From Rhea pennata (lineage: Eukaryota; Chordata; Aves; Rheiformes; Rheidae), in the NCBI RefSeq assembly GCF_028389875.1, contig NC_084666.1, forward strand, positions 30,412,308-30,476,307: 64,000 nt of DNA, in the 5' to 3' direction. A model generated the notes under the pieces. That model did not search any database. It worked only from the letters and a program-made list of their open reading frames with translations, and had not been told where the DNA came from. This document shows positions 1 to 12,364 of this stretch, in pieces. Within the stretch, counting starts at the first letter, position 1. Every line of letters begins with the position of its first letter. Position numbers and translations under genes: made by a program.

Positions 1-172
1 CTTTCATCTAAAAGTGTCTCTTGCTGTAAAGCTTGTAATTTGAGATCTGATATTTTGTAAGGCAGCTCTATGATATCATGAAAACTGACCTCAATTCCTT
101 AAGTCCCTTCAGCCTGGAAACTTTTACTTTCTTGTTTTTCATTCTATTCCTTCCTGCCTTTGTTTTCTTTCC

Positions 173-212
<40 letters not shown>

Positions 213-976
213 CTTTGGAGAGAAATGACAAATAACCTTTGAAAGAATAATTAGTAATCTTTGAGACCCTAAAGTAAAAAAAAAAATGTTATATGATTCA
301 CTATTAAAATGGTTATTGAAGGGAAAAGTTTCAAACAGACCAGGAAAAGAGAAATTTCCCCCTAAGAGATGACAAGGGATCAGCAGAAAAAAGACCCTAG
401 AAAGCAGAGGAGTAATGGTTGGGAACACAGAAGGAAGAATAATTAGCCATTCTCGCAGGCTTGGCACTACGTAATTTCCAGTGTTCCGAACGGAGGCTGG
501 TGTTCTGCAGGCAAGCACATAATGAAGCACTAGATTACACATACACAAGAGTTCAGAATTAAGATTTCATGGGTAGCTGCCTGGCTTTCCCAGCCCATGG
601 TGACTGAATTTAGAGACCTAAAACATTTTTAATGTAGAAAAAAAATAGTTTGATTAGGATTTTTAATTGCATTAGGGAGGAGGGGTTGTTAAGGAGTGCA
701 ATTTATTACATAGTTGTAGATACATAATGCTTCAAAGGAAAAGGTATTCTATTTTTATTCTGCATAAATCCGTGTATTGAGCTGAGTCCATAATACCTGT
801 GGGTTTATTTATTTTTTCCTAAAGTGCATTAGGCTACATGACTAACATCTAACTCAAATGCATCAGAAGCAGGAAGTCTGCCAGAGAGTCTAGAGGGCCA
901 GCAGGTATCCATGTTTTTAAAGAGTGTTCAGAAAAGATAAGGTCATAGGAGAAAAGCTGCATGAATTCACAATGGA
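1..976. other. Upstream flank, no gene seen
   Basis: AT-rich sequence upstream of the CpG island. Apart from the (CT)n tract I see no exon, splice pair or recognisable protein. Open frames here are short and contain low-complexity residues derived from the CT repeat. Confidence 0.5.
177..206. repeat. (CT)15 microsatellite
   Basis: Thirty uninterrupted bases of CT dinucleotide. The tract is a pure pyrimidine run and is expected to be length-polymorphic. Confidence 0.95.
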
Positions 977-984
977 GGAGTTTT

Positions 985-1440
985 AAAAGAGTCTACATCA
1001 GAATCTTTTTCTAAGAGGGATACATCTGAGGAAGCTGTTTCAGTTTGAAGAGGTTTTAAGCCAGCAATTATTTTCATAAATGACATGGATCACATGGTAT
1101 TCATACATGAGGAATTTTTAGCAAACTCGGATATAAAGTTACTGAAAAGTAGTGAATTATTAACTGTTCTGTGTAGCCTTTTGCTCAAATGAACTTTGGT
1201 ACCTGAAGACAGACTGCAGCAAGTATGATGGCATTTTATGGAAAGGGTCTCTGAGAGATCCTGGGAAGGACAGGCCAAATAGTTTGTATGAGGCAAATTA
1301 ACTGAAGCTGTATTACAGAATAAAATTAGTAGACATATCTGTAAGTATGGAATAACATGGACAAATCAACACAGTCTTTGTAAAGGAGCTGTATCTTATA
1401 AACCAGTCACACTGTTTGAAGGAATTAAGGGTAAGAAAGT
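985..1440 (+). mobile_element. Probable ancient CR1 LINE fragments (reverse transcriptase region)
   Basis: The stretch near 1070-1140 resembles the CR1 reverse-transcriptase coding strand where it encodes the IFINDLDD-like motif (here 'ttcataaatgacatggat'). The stretch near 1365-1440 resembles an earlier part of the same frame, the CR1 segment around 'gcatggctt..gtaaaggg'. The two pieces are in the reverse of their normal order, so they are either two separate remnants or a rearranged copy. The call rests on remembered CR1 consensus and is weak because of decay. Confidence 0.35.
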
Positions 1441-2060
1441 ATTAGCCAGCAGCCCGGACTGTTGAATACCTTGCTAATAAAGGCCAAGCATTTCAACATT
1501 ACTCCAGGGGGCTGGTGTATTTAATACGACGTTAGGTCTTTATGTAGTCCTTCTCAGCTTTTTCTTTTTCTTCCTTTTTTTCTTCTTTCTTTTTTTTTTT
1601 TTTCTTTTTTAATAGCTTTCCTGTCTTAGTTTAGGTGGGATTGTGAAAATTATTGGAAAGTGTGCTCCTAAGTCATTCTGGCTACTCAGAAATTCTCATC
1701 AATTCTGTACACATTCGCGCTCCTATTCCCCCATAATCCCACCAGCAGCTAGTGCGATGCTGCGCTAAGTTCCCTGCCTGTCAGACCGGCACACGGCGTT
1801 TCACTGTGCTCTTCTCTCCGTATTTATCTGCCGTCTCCTCTGCATAAATGACGGGGTCTTGGGACAGGACTGGCTCTTCACTTGGCGCTTACACGGCGCT
1901 GCCCGGGTGGGGGTCCCGGCCGGCTGCCGCCCTGCGCACCAGTCCCATAAAAACAAGCACACGGGAATCTTTAAAAGTGTAAAAACCATCTGCCATTTTA
2001 GCGTTGCCGCGACAGTCGCTGCGGGGCAGGGGGCCGGGGCGCCGCCGCGGGGTAGCCCCG

Positions 2061-2096
2061 GCGCGGCTCGGCGCGGCTCGGCGCGGCTCGGCGCGG
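2061..2096. repeat. GCGCGGCTCG 10-bp tandem repeat
   Basis: Three exact 10-bp units followed by a partial fourth, inside the CpG island. Related GCGCGG-rich sequence continues to about 2170. The repeat makes long GC-only open frames on both strands, which are not taken as genes. Confidence 0.9.
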
Positions 2097-2193
2097 CCGG
2101 GGGCCACCCCCGCGACCCGGCGCGGCGCGGCACGACGCGGCGCAGCGCGGCGCGGCGCGGCCCGGCGCGGCCAGGCGCCGCCTCCGCGGCGGG

Positions 2194-2225
2194 ATGCAGC
2201 CGCCGCCGCCGCCCCGCGGCTGCAG
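2194..2225 (+). other. TRMT9B: Putative 3' end of TRMT9B exon 1, with an in-frame ATG
   Basis: The donor after base 2225 (CAG/GTAAGG) marks a probable exon end. An ATG at 2194 (G at -3, C at +4) reads MQPPPPPRGC and then a split AG. If this exon splices directly to 17715, the AG joins G to give Arg, and the frame continues into the normal TRMT9B start Met. The result would be an 11-residue proline-rich extension. Neither the splice nor the use of this ATG is shown by the sequence alone. Confidence 0.4.
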
Positions 2226-4183
2226 GTAAGGAGCGCGGAGCGGTGCGCGGTGCGCGGTGCGAGCCCCGCCCGGGCTGGCCGCGGGGGAGGAAAGGAGCAG
2301 GGACAGGGGAGGGGAGAGGGGAAAAATCCCCCCACCCTGCTGAGGGCTGGCGATTTCTGCCGAGCGAGGAGATCCGCTACAATGCCGCGGGGACGAGTCC
2401 GCGTAGCTGGCAGTGCCCGGTGTGGCGCGGGCACCCCGCGGTGGAGGGCTGCAGGGCGCAAGTTATTTTCTTCCATCCTCCCCCCGCCCCAGTTTAACTG
2501 AATGAAGCTGTGACTTGCAGTCAGTCATAGTAACTAGCACAGATGCTAGCGTTGAATTTGGCATAGCGGCTGGGAAGGGTAGTCTTTAATAGATGTGCAG
2601 GGAATTTATAAAAGGAATAACAAGTTTGTCCGTGGTTCTCTGATTAACTAAAAATTAAGTTTGCTCTATGAATTTGAAAACAATCTTAAGCAGTGATCTT
2701 AAAGCAATCCTAATAATCATTTTTTCCCTTCCCAGAAAATTTAAAATGCCAAAGTATTGCCTTTGTGAATCCACATCAGTGTCCTTAGTGTTGTGGTGTG
2801 CGTGCTGTTTAATGAATGTTTGTAAAGGGATTTTCAGCGGGCTCAGCATCCCACTGAGTGGCAGTGGGAGCAGCCAGTGCTCGGGGAGTCAGGTCATCCC
2901 TTCCGCTTCTTTCGCAAAGACAGAAGGAGCGGAATCATTTCAGCAGTACTGCTGCATCGATGTAGTGCCCAGGGTGAAATTCTCTGCTGATGCCGTTGTC
3001 CAGGTGAGGTATGCTTCTGGAGTTTGTGATTTTGAGCATGAAACTCGAGACACAGATAAGAAAAACATGCATCAGTCTCTACATGAGCGTTCAGAAGGGT
3101 CCTCGCAGGACTTTGCAATGCCCCTTAATGGAGCTTGGAAGGGGATTGGGTTTCATTTTTGTAATTTATTTTCAGTGTAGTTTATAGCAGTGCTTATTTC
3201 AGTTAGATGTGCTATTTATAGAGTATCTCTTCGAACCGATGCATTTTTATTTGCTGGTTTCTTTCTCATGCTGTGCTCTTGTAATGGATTGTATGCTAGG
3301 ATATTTCAGTGGTGCTGTTGTTTAACTTACGGCGATATGCATTTTGGAGAAATCAGATACATGTAGGTAACTGTAGCTGTGCATTTTAATATTGCCTGTG
3401 CAAGGAGATCTTCAAAATGATAAAACATTTTCAGACAGACATATAAATGAATTTGGGAAGCAGAAAATATTTTCATCATTTTCTGCATTTTCTAAGGTAA
3501 ACTCAATTCCACAACTGAAATTACAAAGCCAAATCAGCCATGCATTAAGGGACAGATGATGAATACTTCCCATACAAACATTTAGATTTGCAGATATCCT
3601 GCCATCCATTCTGGACTGCTGAAGCAGAATATGGTGGGGTGGCACAAACAGCATAAGCCTCTGTCCTGCAAAACGTTACATGCATTTTTCTGCCTTTAGC
3701 TATTATTAATAGGCTACCCAAAGTCAGTAAGTTTATATACAGATTGTAAAGTTGAACATATATCCATGTCTTGACTGTACCAGGACATGCATGAGCATGT
3801 TTAGAGGTAATAATAGATACAGAATAATACTGTGTGAAAGAAAACCATGGCTTGAGGTCTCCATGGCTCTTTAACTGGTAAAGTTTAAAGACAGATAAAA
3901 AATACTTGTGACTTTTTAAATAAAGTTTATGAAGTGATATTTTTATCATTTTGAAATGCAGAGATGAACTTCTACTTAAATCCTTAAAAGTTCTTAACAG
4001 TAGAGACCCCAATCCTTCAAAATATGTACAAACATACTGTCATAAATTAAGATAGAATTTCTGCATCATTTGTCTCTGAAATCTTGGGAGATGGAAATTC
4101 CAACTATTGAAAAATAAAATAAATATCTGTGTCATAGCCAGACTTTATGTAATTGACTAAAATCCACTTGACACATAGTCCTG

Positions 4184-4211
4184 TTTTTTTTTTTTTTTTT
4201 TTTTTTTTTTT
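4184..4211. repeat. T28 homopolymer
   Basis: Twenty-eight consecutive T residues. It could be the poly(A) tail of a decayed minus-strand retrocopy, but the adjoining sequence is not recognisable as one. Confidence 0.9.
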
Positions 4212-6034
4212 CCCCTTAGAAAAGCTCCAACTCTGTTGGACCAAGGCCACTGTGTATTTTTGGTTTGTCTTTTGCTTTTGAAAAATCTTCCCTTTTGAAC
4301 AAAGCTTTACATTCAGATCTACACATAATCATTTCAGGCGAATGCATTCCTTGTGAATCAAAGCTCTTTTAAGAAAACATTTCTATTTCAATATTTCTAT
4401 ATATATTCTATAGTAATATAATCTATATTTTTCTCACTTATATTTACATATCTTTTATAGAAATATTTCTATATTTTCTCCAGATACTGATTTTTCTCTT
4501 ATTCCCCATCATACAAAACTCTAAAAAAATACTAATTTCAAGAAAAAATTCACATACATCTAAAAGGGCATGGTAATCAAGTGTTTTCCTAATGGAGAAC
4601 TTGAGCAGTGTGGATATAAAATTTCCAGTCCCTTATGGATGACTATAGCTTTTCCTTTTCATGCTGAATAGGAAAAATCACTTTGTGTAAAGGCCTTTGC
4701 CTTAAAACAGAGTGCTCAGAAATACCAAGCTGTGTAAAAAGTTAGAGGGTTAGACCTTGACCTTAATACCTAATGCAGCTTTTCCATGTGTAAATCTAAC
4801 TCTGAATCCAGATAGGATTGCTATTGTATCTTCACACGCCTTCATTAGCTATGAGAGTACCCAGCTACTGTTAGACCCTTCTGTGTTAGAGCACTAACCT
4901 CAGTGAAATGTGTAAGACATCTTTTCTTTTTCAAGGAAGCAAAAGTAAATGCGAAGAACTGAAAACTAATCAGTCAGGTTTTTCAGTGTTGTAGAATAAC
5001 AAAAATGTGGTACTGTCTTTGCTGTCACTCCAACAGCAATATACTCATGCCAGCTTAATACCTAAGATGTCTTCTTCCGTAAGATTGGTTATTTTGATAG
5101 TGTATTTGGACATACTGAACACAAATGTGAATATTTTAAGATAAGAAATTATATATTCTGTTATGAGAAACAAACACTAATCAAGACTAGTTTATAAAAA
5201 ACATCAGAAGAATCCACTTAGTAGCTCTGTAATTACTTCAAAAGTTTTAGGAGTAGGCTGAAAGACTTCCAGATAGTTTCACATTTAGAAGAGGTTGAGG
5301 GGCCAAACATTGTGACTAACACAATAAGGTTTATTAGGATGAAAAAAAGCATCAAGTAAAATTAAAACTGTGTCTTAATGGAATTTAATGGTAATTGTTT
5401 TTTAATACAGAACTGTGAAAAAAAATAAACTTTTATTTCATTTTATGTTAAAACAACAACATGCTAGCTTTTGACACATGAAAGCAAGACACATGAAAGA
5501 AAGACAAGTACTGCTGTCCTGCCAATGACCTGGGAATTATATTGCAAGAAAAAATAGCTTTATGATTAAGAAGGAATAATAGAAAGCACATCTGACACCA
5601 AATGTATATTCAAATTGATTGTGTAATGTTTTGTATTTAATCTTAAGATCAAACTTAACTGTTGTCAGCCTTCATCTGAGGTCCTCTTTGGTACTGTGCT
5701 GCTCATCTCTCTGTCACTAACAAAGAGATTAAATTTCTAAAAGTATTTTCAAGTAATTGAATGTCTCACTTAAATCAATTTGTAAATTGTTTTAATTTGG
5801 AAGGCTTTGTATGTAGCACTAAGTACAATTTAAATACCAACAGTGATGAGCTCTATAGACAGGAAGAATGGAGAATTATACTGCATAAATTAAAACTAAT
5901 CCTTCTGGAGATACTATTCTAAATGCAAACCCGGAGTGAGGGGAAATGTAAAGAATTTATAAAGCAGTAGTTCCAGAAGAATCATAGGCTGATAGGAGGG
6001 AATAAATGATTTCTGTGAGTATTTGATATAGTTT

Positions 6035-6260
6035 GCTGTTAAGAATCGAAGATATATGGAGAGGATACAGAGAATGGCAACAGTACTTTTAAAAGACCAC
6101 TTTGATTCATCAGGAAGGCTGAAAAAGACTAAATATTTATTGCTTGGTTAACTGATGGTAAATAAGGGAGAGAAGACAAGTTAACTGTTTATAAGCGTCC
6201 AAGAAATACTGTGACAAAGAAGGGAAAATACATTTGAAGCTTCCAGGAATAACTTATAAG
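6035..6260 (+). mobile_element. Possible ancient CR1 fragment
   Basis: The word order resembles the sense strand of the CR1 3' region: 'agagaatggcaaca', then a 'gactaaatatttattgcttgg'-like block, then 'ttataagcgtccaagaaatactg'. Similarity is degraded and judged by eye only. Confidence 0.3.
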
Positions 6261-6507
6261 TAAGTGTATCATGGCCTGGGGTTTGAAATACTGATACAGG
6301 GCTCTTAGGAAACGGATAAACCTGTGGTAAATCAAGAGTTAGTTCAGTGTCTTTACTAATTTAGCTGCAAAAGCAAGCCCTGTGTAAATGGATAATAAAC
6401 ATGACAAAACATCCTTTCATGTAAACATATCTGTTCATTTTGCTTTTCTACAGCAGTTCACTGAAATCTTATCACCTGAAAGAAAAATAAGTTTTATACT
6501 TGCAAAT

Positions 6508-7565
6508 GTCAGAGATCATAGACACACAGAGTTACAAGACTAGACACTATGTCGGGGCATCATCTCCCTCCTCTAAGTAGCATCAATTATATCAAATCCT
6601 TGACTACCCCGTGGGGTTTGAAGACCCCACTGATGGAGGCTCCATGAGCCACCTACTCTGCAAACCTTTCCAAAGTTTTTCCTTGTTTTTAAAATACATC
6701 ACTTGGTTCTTCCTTGCTGTACTTTAAGCCCACTGTTTTTCATCTGCCAGATTATTTCCTCCTTCTTTGCAACAAGCTTTTTCATTATGAGACGATTTTG
6801 CATGCTCCCTGGATCCCTCTTGCTCTGGCCAAACAATTTGAAACAACCATCTTTCCTCTTAGAGGTTTACATCTAAATCGCTGATCATTGTTGTTCCCTT
6901 TCTATAATTTTTCCAGTGGGTCTACATAGTTCTTGCTTGAAATGGGACATAACACTCAAACCGATTCTTTAGCAGTGTTGAATGTAGTAGAAGGACTATT
7001 TTGCCTGATTTGCAATTATCTGTCCTATTTCTTCATTCTTGTATGACTTTTTTTGCAACAGTACTGAATGTACAGTGTTAAATCTGTGAAATGTTACAAT
7101 GCTCAGATGTGTTTCTGTAGAACTGCTGCCAGTCATCCCATCCTACCTGCCTCACCCTTTCTTTGTGGATTAATCTTGTCTAAATGAAATACTTTGCTTT
7201 TGTCTTTCTCAATCTGTCAAAACACAATTCTAATCTCATCAGTTCTAATCTAATGAATTCTAATCCCATCATCCAGCAGGTTTGAACCCCTGTCTGTCTG
7301 GTCCATCTGCAAATGTAATGCTATTCTTTAATCCATCATGCAAAGGAATCAGTCAGTAGTATCCAAGATAGACTCCTGTACAGATTTGCTTAGGGTATTC
7401 TTCCAGGGGATAGTAAATTGTCAATAACTACACACTAAGTATTCTCTTTCAGACAGTGCCAACTTACACTGCTGTTTCATCTAGGTGAACTGTCTTTAGT
7501 TTGCTTATAAGAATATCATGAGACTAGAAACTGAACACTGAATTTACTCAAAAAGCCCCAACCTA
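6508..7565 (-). mobile_element. Ancient CR1/L3-type LINE, antisense
   Basis: Several blocks in correct order match the antisense strand of old CR1-like LINEs: a 'catctccctcctct' region, 'gatggaggctccatgagccacc', 'tttttcatctgcca', 'ttcttgcttgaaatggga', 'tttttttgcaacagtactgaatgt', 'tgaaatactttgctttt', 'ccatctgcaaatgtaatg' and 'tgcttataagaatatcatgagac'. The collinearity of many degraded words makes the call reasonable although no single block is strong. No intact coding frame remains. Confidence 0.55.
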
Positions 7566-10500
7566 TTCTTTTTCTGTTCTAATCTAAGTTCTTAACCTTT
7601 TGTCACTGATATTGAGTATTAGCTGCCTAGTTGCAATTAACCCTAACAGTGAAGAAGAAGAAAAAGAAGATACTAATCACTTTGATCTTCGCAAAATCAC
7701 TTATTAAATTTTGGATCCCACTAAGGAGTAGACCAAGTCTTTCTTGGCCCTTCTTTCTCTTCTAATGTCTGTACAGCATATTTTTTGTTGCTCTTTATCT
7801 TTGTTATAGTTGTTTTCTCCTTCTACGCCTTAGCCTTTTCATGTTGTTGTATGTATTGTTATTCTATACTCATTAATTTGCATTCATTTTCATATTTTAT
7901 ATGACATGTATGATTTTGCCTTTCTTTCATTCTACACCTAAGACTAATGAACTCTCATTTTGCGATCTTTACTCAAGTTGCCTTCTACCTCCACATTCTC
8001 AACATTCCTTCCTAATTTCATCAGATGTGGAAAAAAATCCTTCCTGGTGTTTCTCCACTGCTGATAACACAAACTAATTTCTGGAACTGGTTGTAGATTG
8101 GACTATTTATGTCAGTCTTTGAAGGAATCTCAAGGTCTGACAAGAACTTGACAAACACTAGTAGGCAAATTTGTGTATTCAGTCCATTCTTAATTCTGTC
8201 TGCAGTGCTAGTATGTTCAAGTATTACAGAAATTGATTTAACAAATAGCATATGCACTGAGGTCTAAAATATCACCAATCCATTGCTGGCCTAAGCAGAT
8301 TTAAGACTTTGTTTAAATTTCCTTCATATATAATTTTGTGATAACACAAAAAAATTGTTCAAATCTTACTTTACAGACCACATTTTAGAATATCTCTGAT
8401 ACAAAGATCAGCAGAAGCCTCTTGTATCTGCTCTTTCCTGATATATAAACTTGTCTTCTGTTATTGTCTTTCAAGACAATCAGAAAGGTTATAATTTGCA
8501 GTTGGTTTAACCATCATTAATAGTAGAATGCTAATGGACTTATTTAAAGCTTTCATGGTCCTTTTTTGTTGCTGAATCAGTATTAAAATGCAAAAGAGCA
8601 ATGGAAGATTTGTGTATAAAAGCCCACTGGCTTTTCCTTACAAGCTTTAAAGTCCGTTAATGTATACATTTATTAATAAACTTTAAAAATGTGGATTATA
8701 CAGATCAGCATATAGATTATTTATAAAAATACTCTTCTATCCATAGTTTTTACTATTACAGGACAGATCAACTGATGTACTTCTGTTTCAAAGTCAACCC
8801 TATGTGAGGGAAAGGAGTTCAGCTCCCCCTTTCAGAGAAGAAAGAATATAGGCTAAATCAGCTCCTGCTGAAAAATTCTTTGTTCTTGGGAAATTATATT
8901 TGCAAAGCTGCGTGAAAGGTACCTCTGTTTAGTAATAGATCAGTCTCCTAATTAAGTCCTCCATGTTGTGGTCATTTTTGCTATTCTGGGTGAATAGACC
9001 ATGATAGAGGCCACTGATGGCCATATGGGCATTTGAGGAGATGAACACCATATGGAATGAGCATTGACATTACAAGCTTATGTTGGAGATTGTACCTAGA
9101 GAAGGGGAAAATTCAACTGCTTTCTACTAAAATATGCTAACTCTAGCAGAAAGGCACTGGAACTTTTCCGTATTGACCATTACATCAGCAGGCTGATGAA
9201 AGTCAGGATACTGTATGTGAGCAGGTATGATAAGCTACTAGTAAGCCATGTGGATTTGAAACTATAATTATAATGTGCTGCATCACCACAGTCTTTCACT
9301 AAGGCCTATGACTGAAGAGATGTCTTTTCCTTACAGATTTCGCTTGTCTTCAGGTCTTGCCCATTTTCCTCCAGTTTCGCTGCTTCAAACTTTTTTGTAT
9401 GTCTTTTGTGTCTAAAAGTCATATCCAAACCCTTGTCAAACACTGTAATCTTTGATCTGTCAAATGAAGAGTGAATATAAAATACAGCTAAAGTCATCCT
9501 TTAAAATTATTACTCCAACTGTATTACTTGTGTTTTTGATGCTTCAAATTCAACCTTCTTCTGTAGTTGAAACCCTACTTTCTTCAGATCCTGCCTTACA
9601 CTTAGCTGTAATGATACTGGTGAGTATTTGGTTCATACAGTGCAGGCAGTGGGAGAGTTGCAAATAAACAATATACCTCATGAAGAAAAAATGCCCCCCA
9701 AAATACCAATATTCCTTTGTACTACAATTAGTGATGTCTCTTTAGACTGTGAGCAGTTTAGATCAGGACTGATGACTGTTCATACCTTTGAGTAGGGAGC
9801 TACAAAGTGATTGTAAATATTTACTGAGAAGACCTCTGTGGGCCAAGATATATCCATCAATGAAAAAGGATTACAAGGCATTTTAATTTTGCCTTCAAAA
9901 TCAGTAAAATAATACAAGCTCAGAACCTTTTCCCAGCACATGGAAGTAGAGAAATCACACACTCACCTTCTGCAAAGTTGTACTGAAATGGAAATGCTTA
10001 CCAGCTCTGGCTTCACAGCTGCAGTTCTTTCTGTTAAGTCTTCCCTCTGCTTTAACCCTTTTCTACACTTTGCTCCCCCTCCTTTAGTCTGTGGCTGGTA
10101 ATCCAAGCTGTAAATGCTGCTTGGATTGCCACTGGCAAGAGGCAATGTGCTCTCTCCATCTGGAAAGCAAGTTGTGTCCTGCCCTAAAGGATCTGGATGT
10201 GCACATCAGTGCAAATCTAGCAATTCTGATTTTTGACTGCATGGCACCTCAGGAGGAAGGGACCATCTTTACTGGGAGTTCTGGTATCTTTTTTCAAGTG
10301 ATAGTGAAGAGGAACAGACACTTTAAAGGACTGTGCAACTTCTGCACATGAGTGTGCTACTTCTTCAGTATTTTTAAATAGCAAAGGGTCTGTTTTTGTG
10401 CATGTCATCTTAGCTGGAAGTTGCCTTTGTATAGAATGGTGTTTATGTGCTTAGTGAAATAAATCTGTTTACAGTGTAGCCTTTCAGCTGTATGTACTAT

Positions 10501-10871
10501 AACCCCCCAGTGCACAACAGCAAGGGGAATACTAAATGATTAACTGATCCAAGAATAGGATGTGCAGTGAATAGTGTTAGGTTTTACCTGGACTGGAAAA
10601 TAAAACTAATAGAAAATAAATGTGATATTGAATGGCTGTCATTCACAGTGTGTGAATCATAAATTTTCATTTAGCCCAAGATCTTGAAAGAACAACTTCA
10701 GTACTTTCAGTCTATCTTTAGAACAAGATTCTTCTCTCTTTTAGTGAGTAAAAATATGATAGCAATGTTATTTCGATTAATGACATTATTTTAAAATGCT
10801 AGATTCACAATGAGCGCTTTGAATAACAGCCATTCTTGTTAGAGCGGGGCTCAGCTCCGTGTCCTTCATGT

Positions 10872-10900
10872 CTTCAGCAAAATTCCGTATTTTGCTGAAG
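10872..10900 (+). other. Perfect 12-bp inverted repeat (hairpin)
   Basis: CTTCAGCAAAAT at 10872-10883 and ATTTTGCTGAAG at 10889-10900 are exact reverse complements separated by TCCGT. The transcript in either direction could form a 12-bp stem with a 5-nt loop. That is too short for a typical pre-miRNA. It lies in the inferred first TRMT9B intron, next to an AT-rich stretch with homeodomain-like TAATTA words. Confidence 0.7.
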
Positions 10901-12364
10901 GAAGAGCCTGGAATCAGGACTCTAGTTCAGTAATGGTTTAGCTATACTGCACAGAGTTCCCCTTGCTCCGGTTTCAGGCTGTGCATTTTCATGAGATTGT
11001 TACGATTCATGAGTGGGTGAAATTAATTACCATCGTTGTTAGCTTTATGTAAGCAAATCATATCCTACTGTATCCTTTTGCTAACCTGGGATTGCAGCTA
11101 GTTTAGCCGTTCACTGCAGGATTACTATTATTTTGTTTCATTATCCTGTGTTTACTAGTAAAGCTGCTTTAAGTAATGATTCATATCTGGAAGCAATTTA
11201 GTATGTCATCATGCTCCTATTTGCTGACTTTATTAATGAAATGGGAGAGGGCTATCAATCAGGACTGACTTTGTTACTGTGATGTATAAATTAAGAGTGA
11301 GCAAAGTTCTAGAAAAATCTTAGCTTTGCTGTTGAGAAGATCTGGAAAGGAGTTTTGCAGTTGCAGAGGAACTGGGTTTTCATATTTGCTTGGAAACTGA
11401 GACTGTGGTTTGCAGGTGACTGTAAGGGCTGTACACTTACAGCTTTATCATGGCTATTTATAGTCAAGTGAAAAAATTGGTCAACCTTAAGCAAAGTGGA
11501 AATAAACTGGAAGTGTTGCTCACTGTATAGAACAGAAGAGTCAGTTCTCCCTGTTTTCTAGATGAGGGGAGAGAATACTGGTTGGACTACTCCACATTTT
11601 ACCTAGCTGTTAATACCAGCTACAGCTGATCTCGCTATTGCTGGAGAACAGGGTGTTGTGTGACATAGACCTGGCCCGTATGGTTTATATTGTTCAATTT
11701 AACGTTAGCAATTAGATTACCGTATCCATGGCTGTAGTGAGAACAAGGCTTCAGATCTTGCGTGTGTAACCAAAATATATATATATATGTTGTTATTGTA
11801 GCACTTGATAATGATTAAAGATGAGATACAACTGTGCTGAATTTCATAGACTTTTGAAGTAGGAGGTCCTAATCCAAAATAGGATTGAGAATTGCCATCC
11901 GTGTGTGAAGTGTTAAATATGAGTTCTTATGAATAGCCCGTAATCCTGCATTCAAACTCAATTTAAGCTGAAGTCAACTTCAGGAGTTTTTGCTGCTGGT
12001 CAGATAAATAGAGGGAAAATAGGTGGTTGTGAGAAAGAAAGGGAAAGGAAGGTCTGTGGCTCAGATTAATCAAGACTAATTGTTCTGGTGCAATGTTCAT
12101 GGTGCAGTGGTGCAGGATTTGATGTCTGTGATACAAATCATGGGATGCTTCCAGAGGCCTTTGACAAAAATTTTGGATCACTTTCTAGGTATTGTGACTG
12201 ACCTAGGAATAGAGGTGAGGAGAGATTGAAAATGTGAGCCAGCTCAAGACTTCCTCGTGTTAAGCATCAAATTAAAATAGTGGTGGTGGCTTAAAATATG
12301 TTAAGGTAGACAGAGAAAGATATGAAAATCTTTGGCCTCTGGAAGGAGTAAGTAGAATTTGAGC

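Larger units (their letters stand above)
1890..2480 (+). promoter_or_regulatory. TRMT9B: CpG island, probable TRMT9B promoter and 5' exon
   Basis: The segment is extremely GC- and CpG-rich compared with the AT-rich flanks. It includes GCGCGG-type tandem repeats, and a GCCATTTT element at 1992-1999 matches a YY1-type core-promoter motif. A near-consensus donor, CTGCAG/GTAAGG, occurs with its GT at 2226-2227. This is the only such CpG-dense block upstream of the TRMT9B coding exons on the + strand, so it is inferred to be that gene's promoter and noncoding first exon. The transcription start cannot be fixed from sequence. The island could also serve a divergent transcript to the left. Confidence 0.7.

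Noticed and set aside
1801..2501. Several long open frames on both strands across the CpG island
   Set aside because: They overlap each other and are rich in Arg, Ala, Pro and Gly, as expected from GCGCGG repeats. None resembles a protein, and the donor at 2226 interrupts the + frames.
10872..10900. The hairpin as a microRNA precursor
   Set aside because: A 12-bp stem with a 5-base loop is far too short for a normal pre-miRNA.
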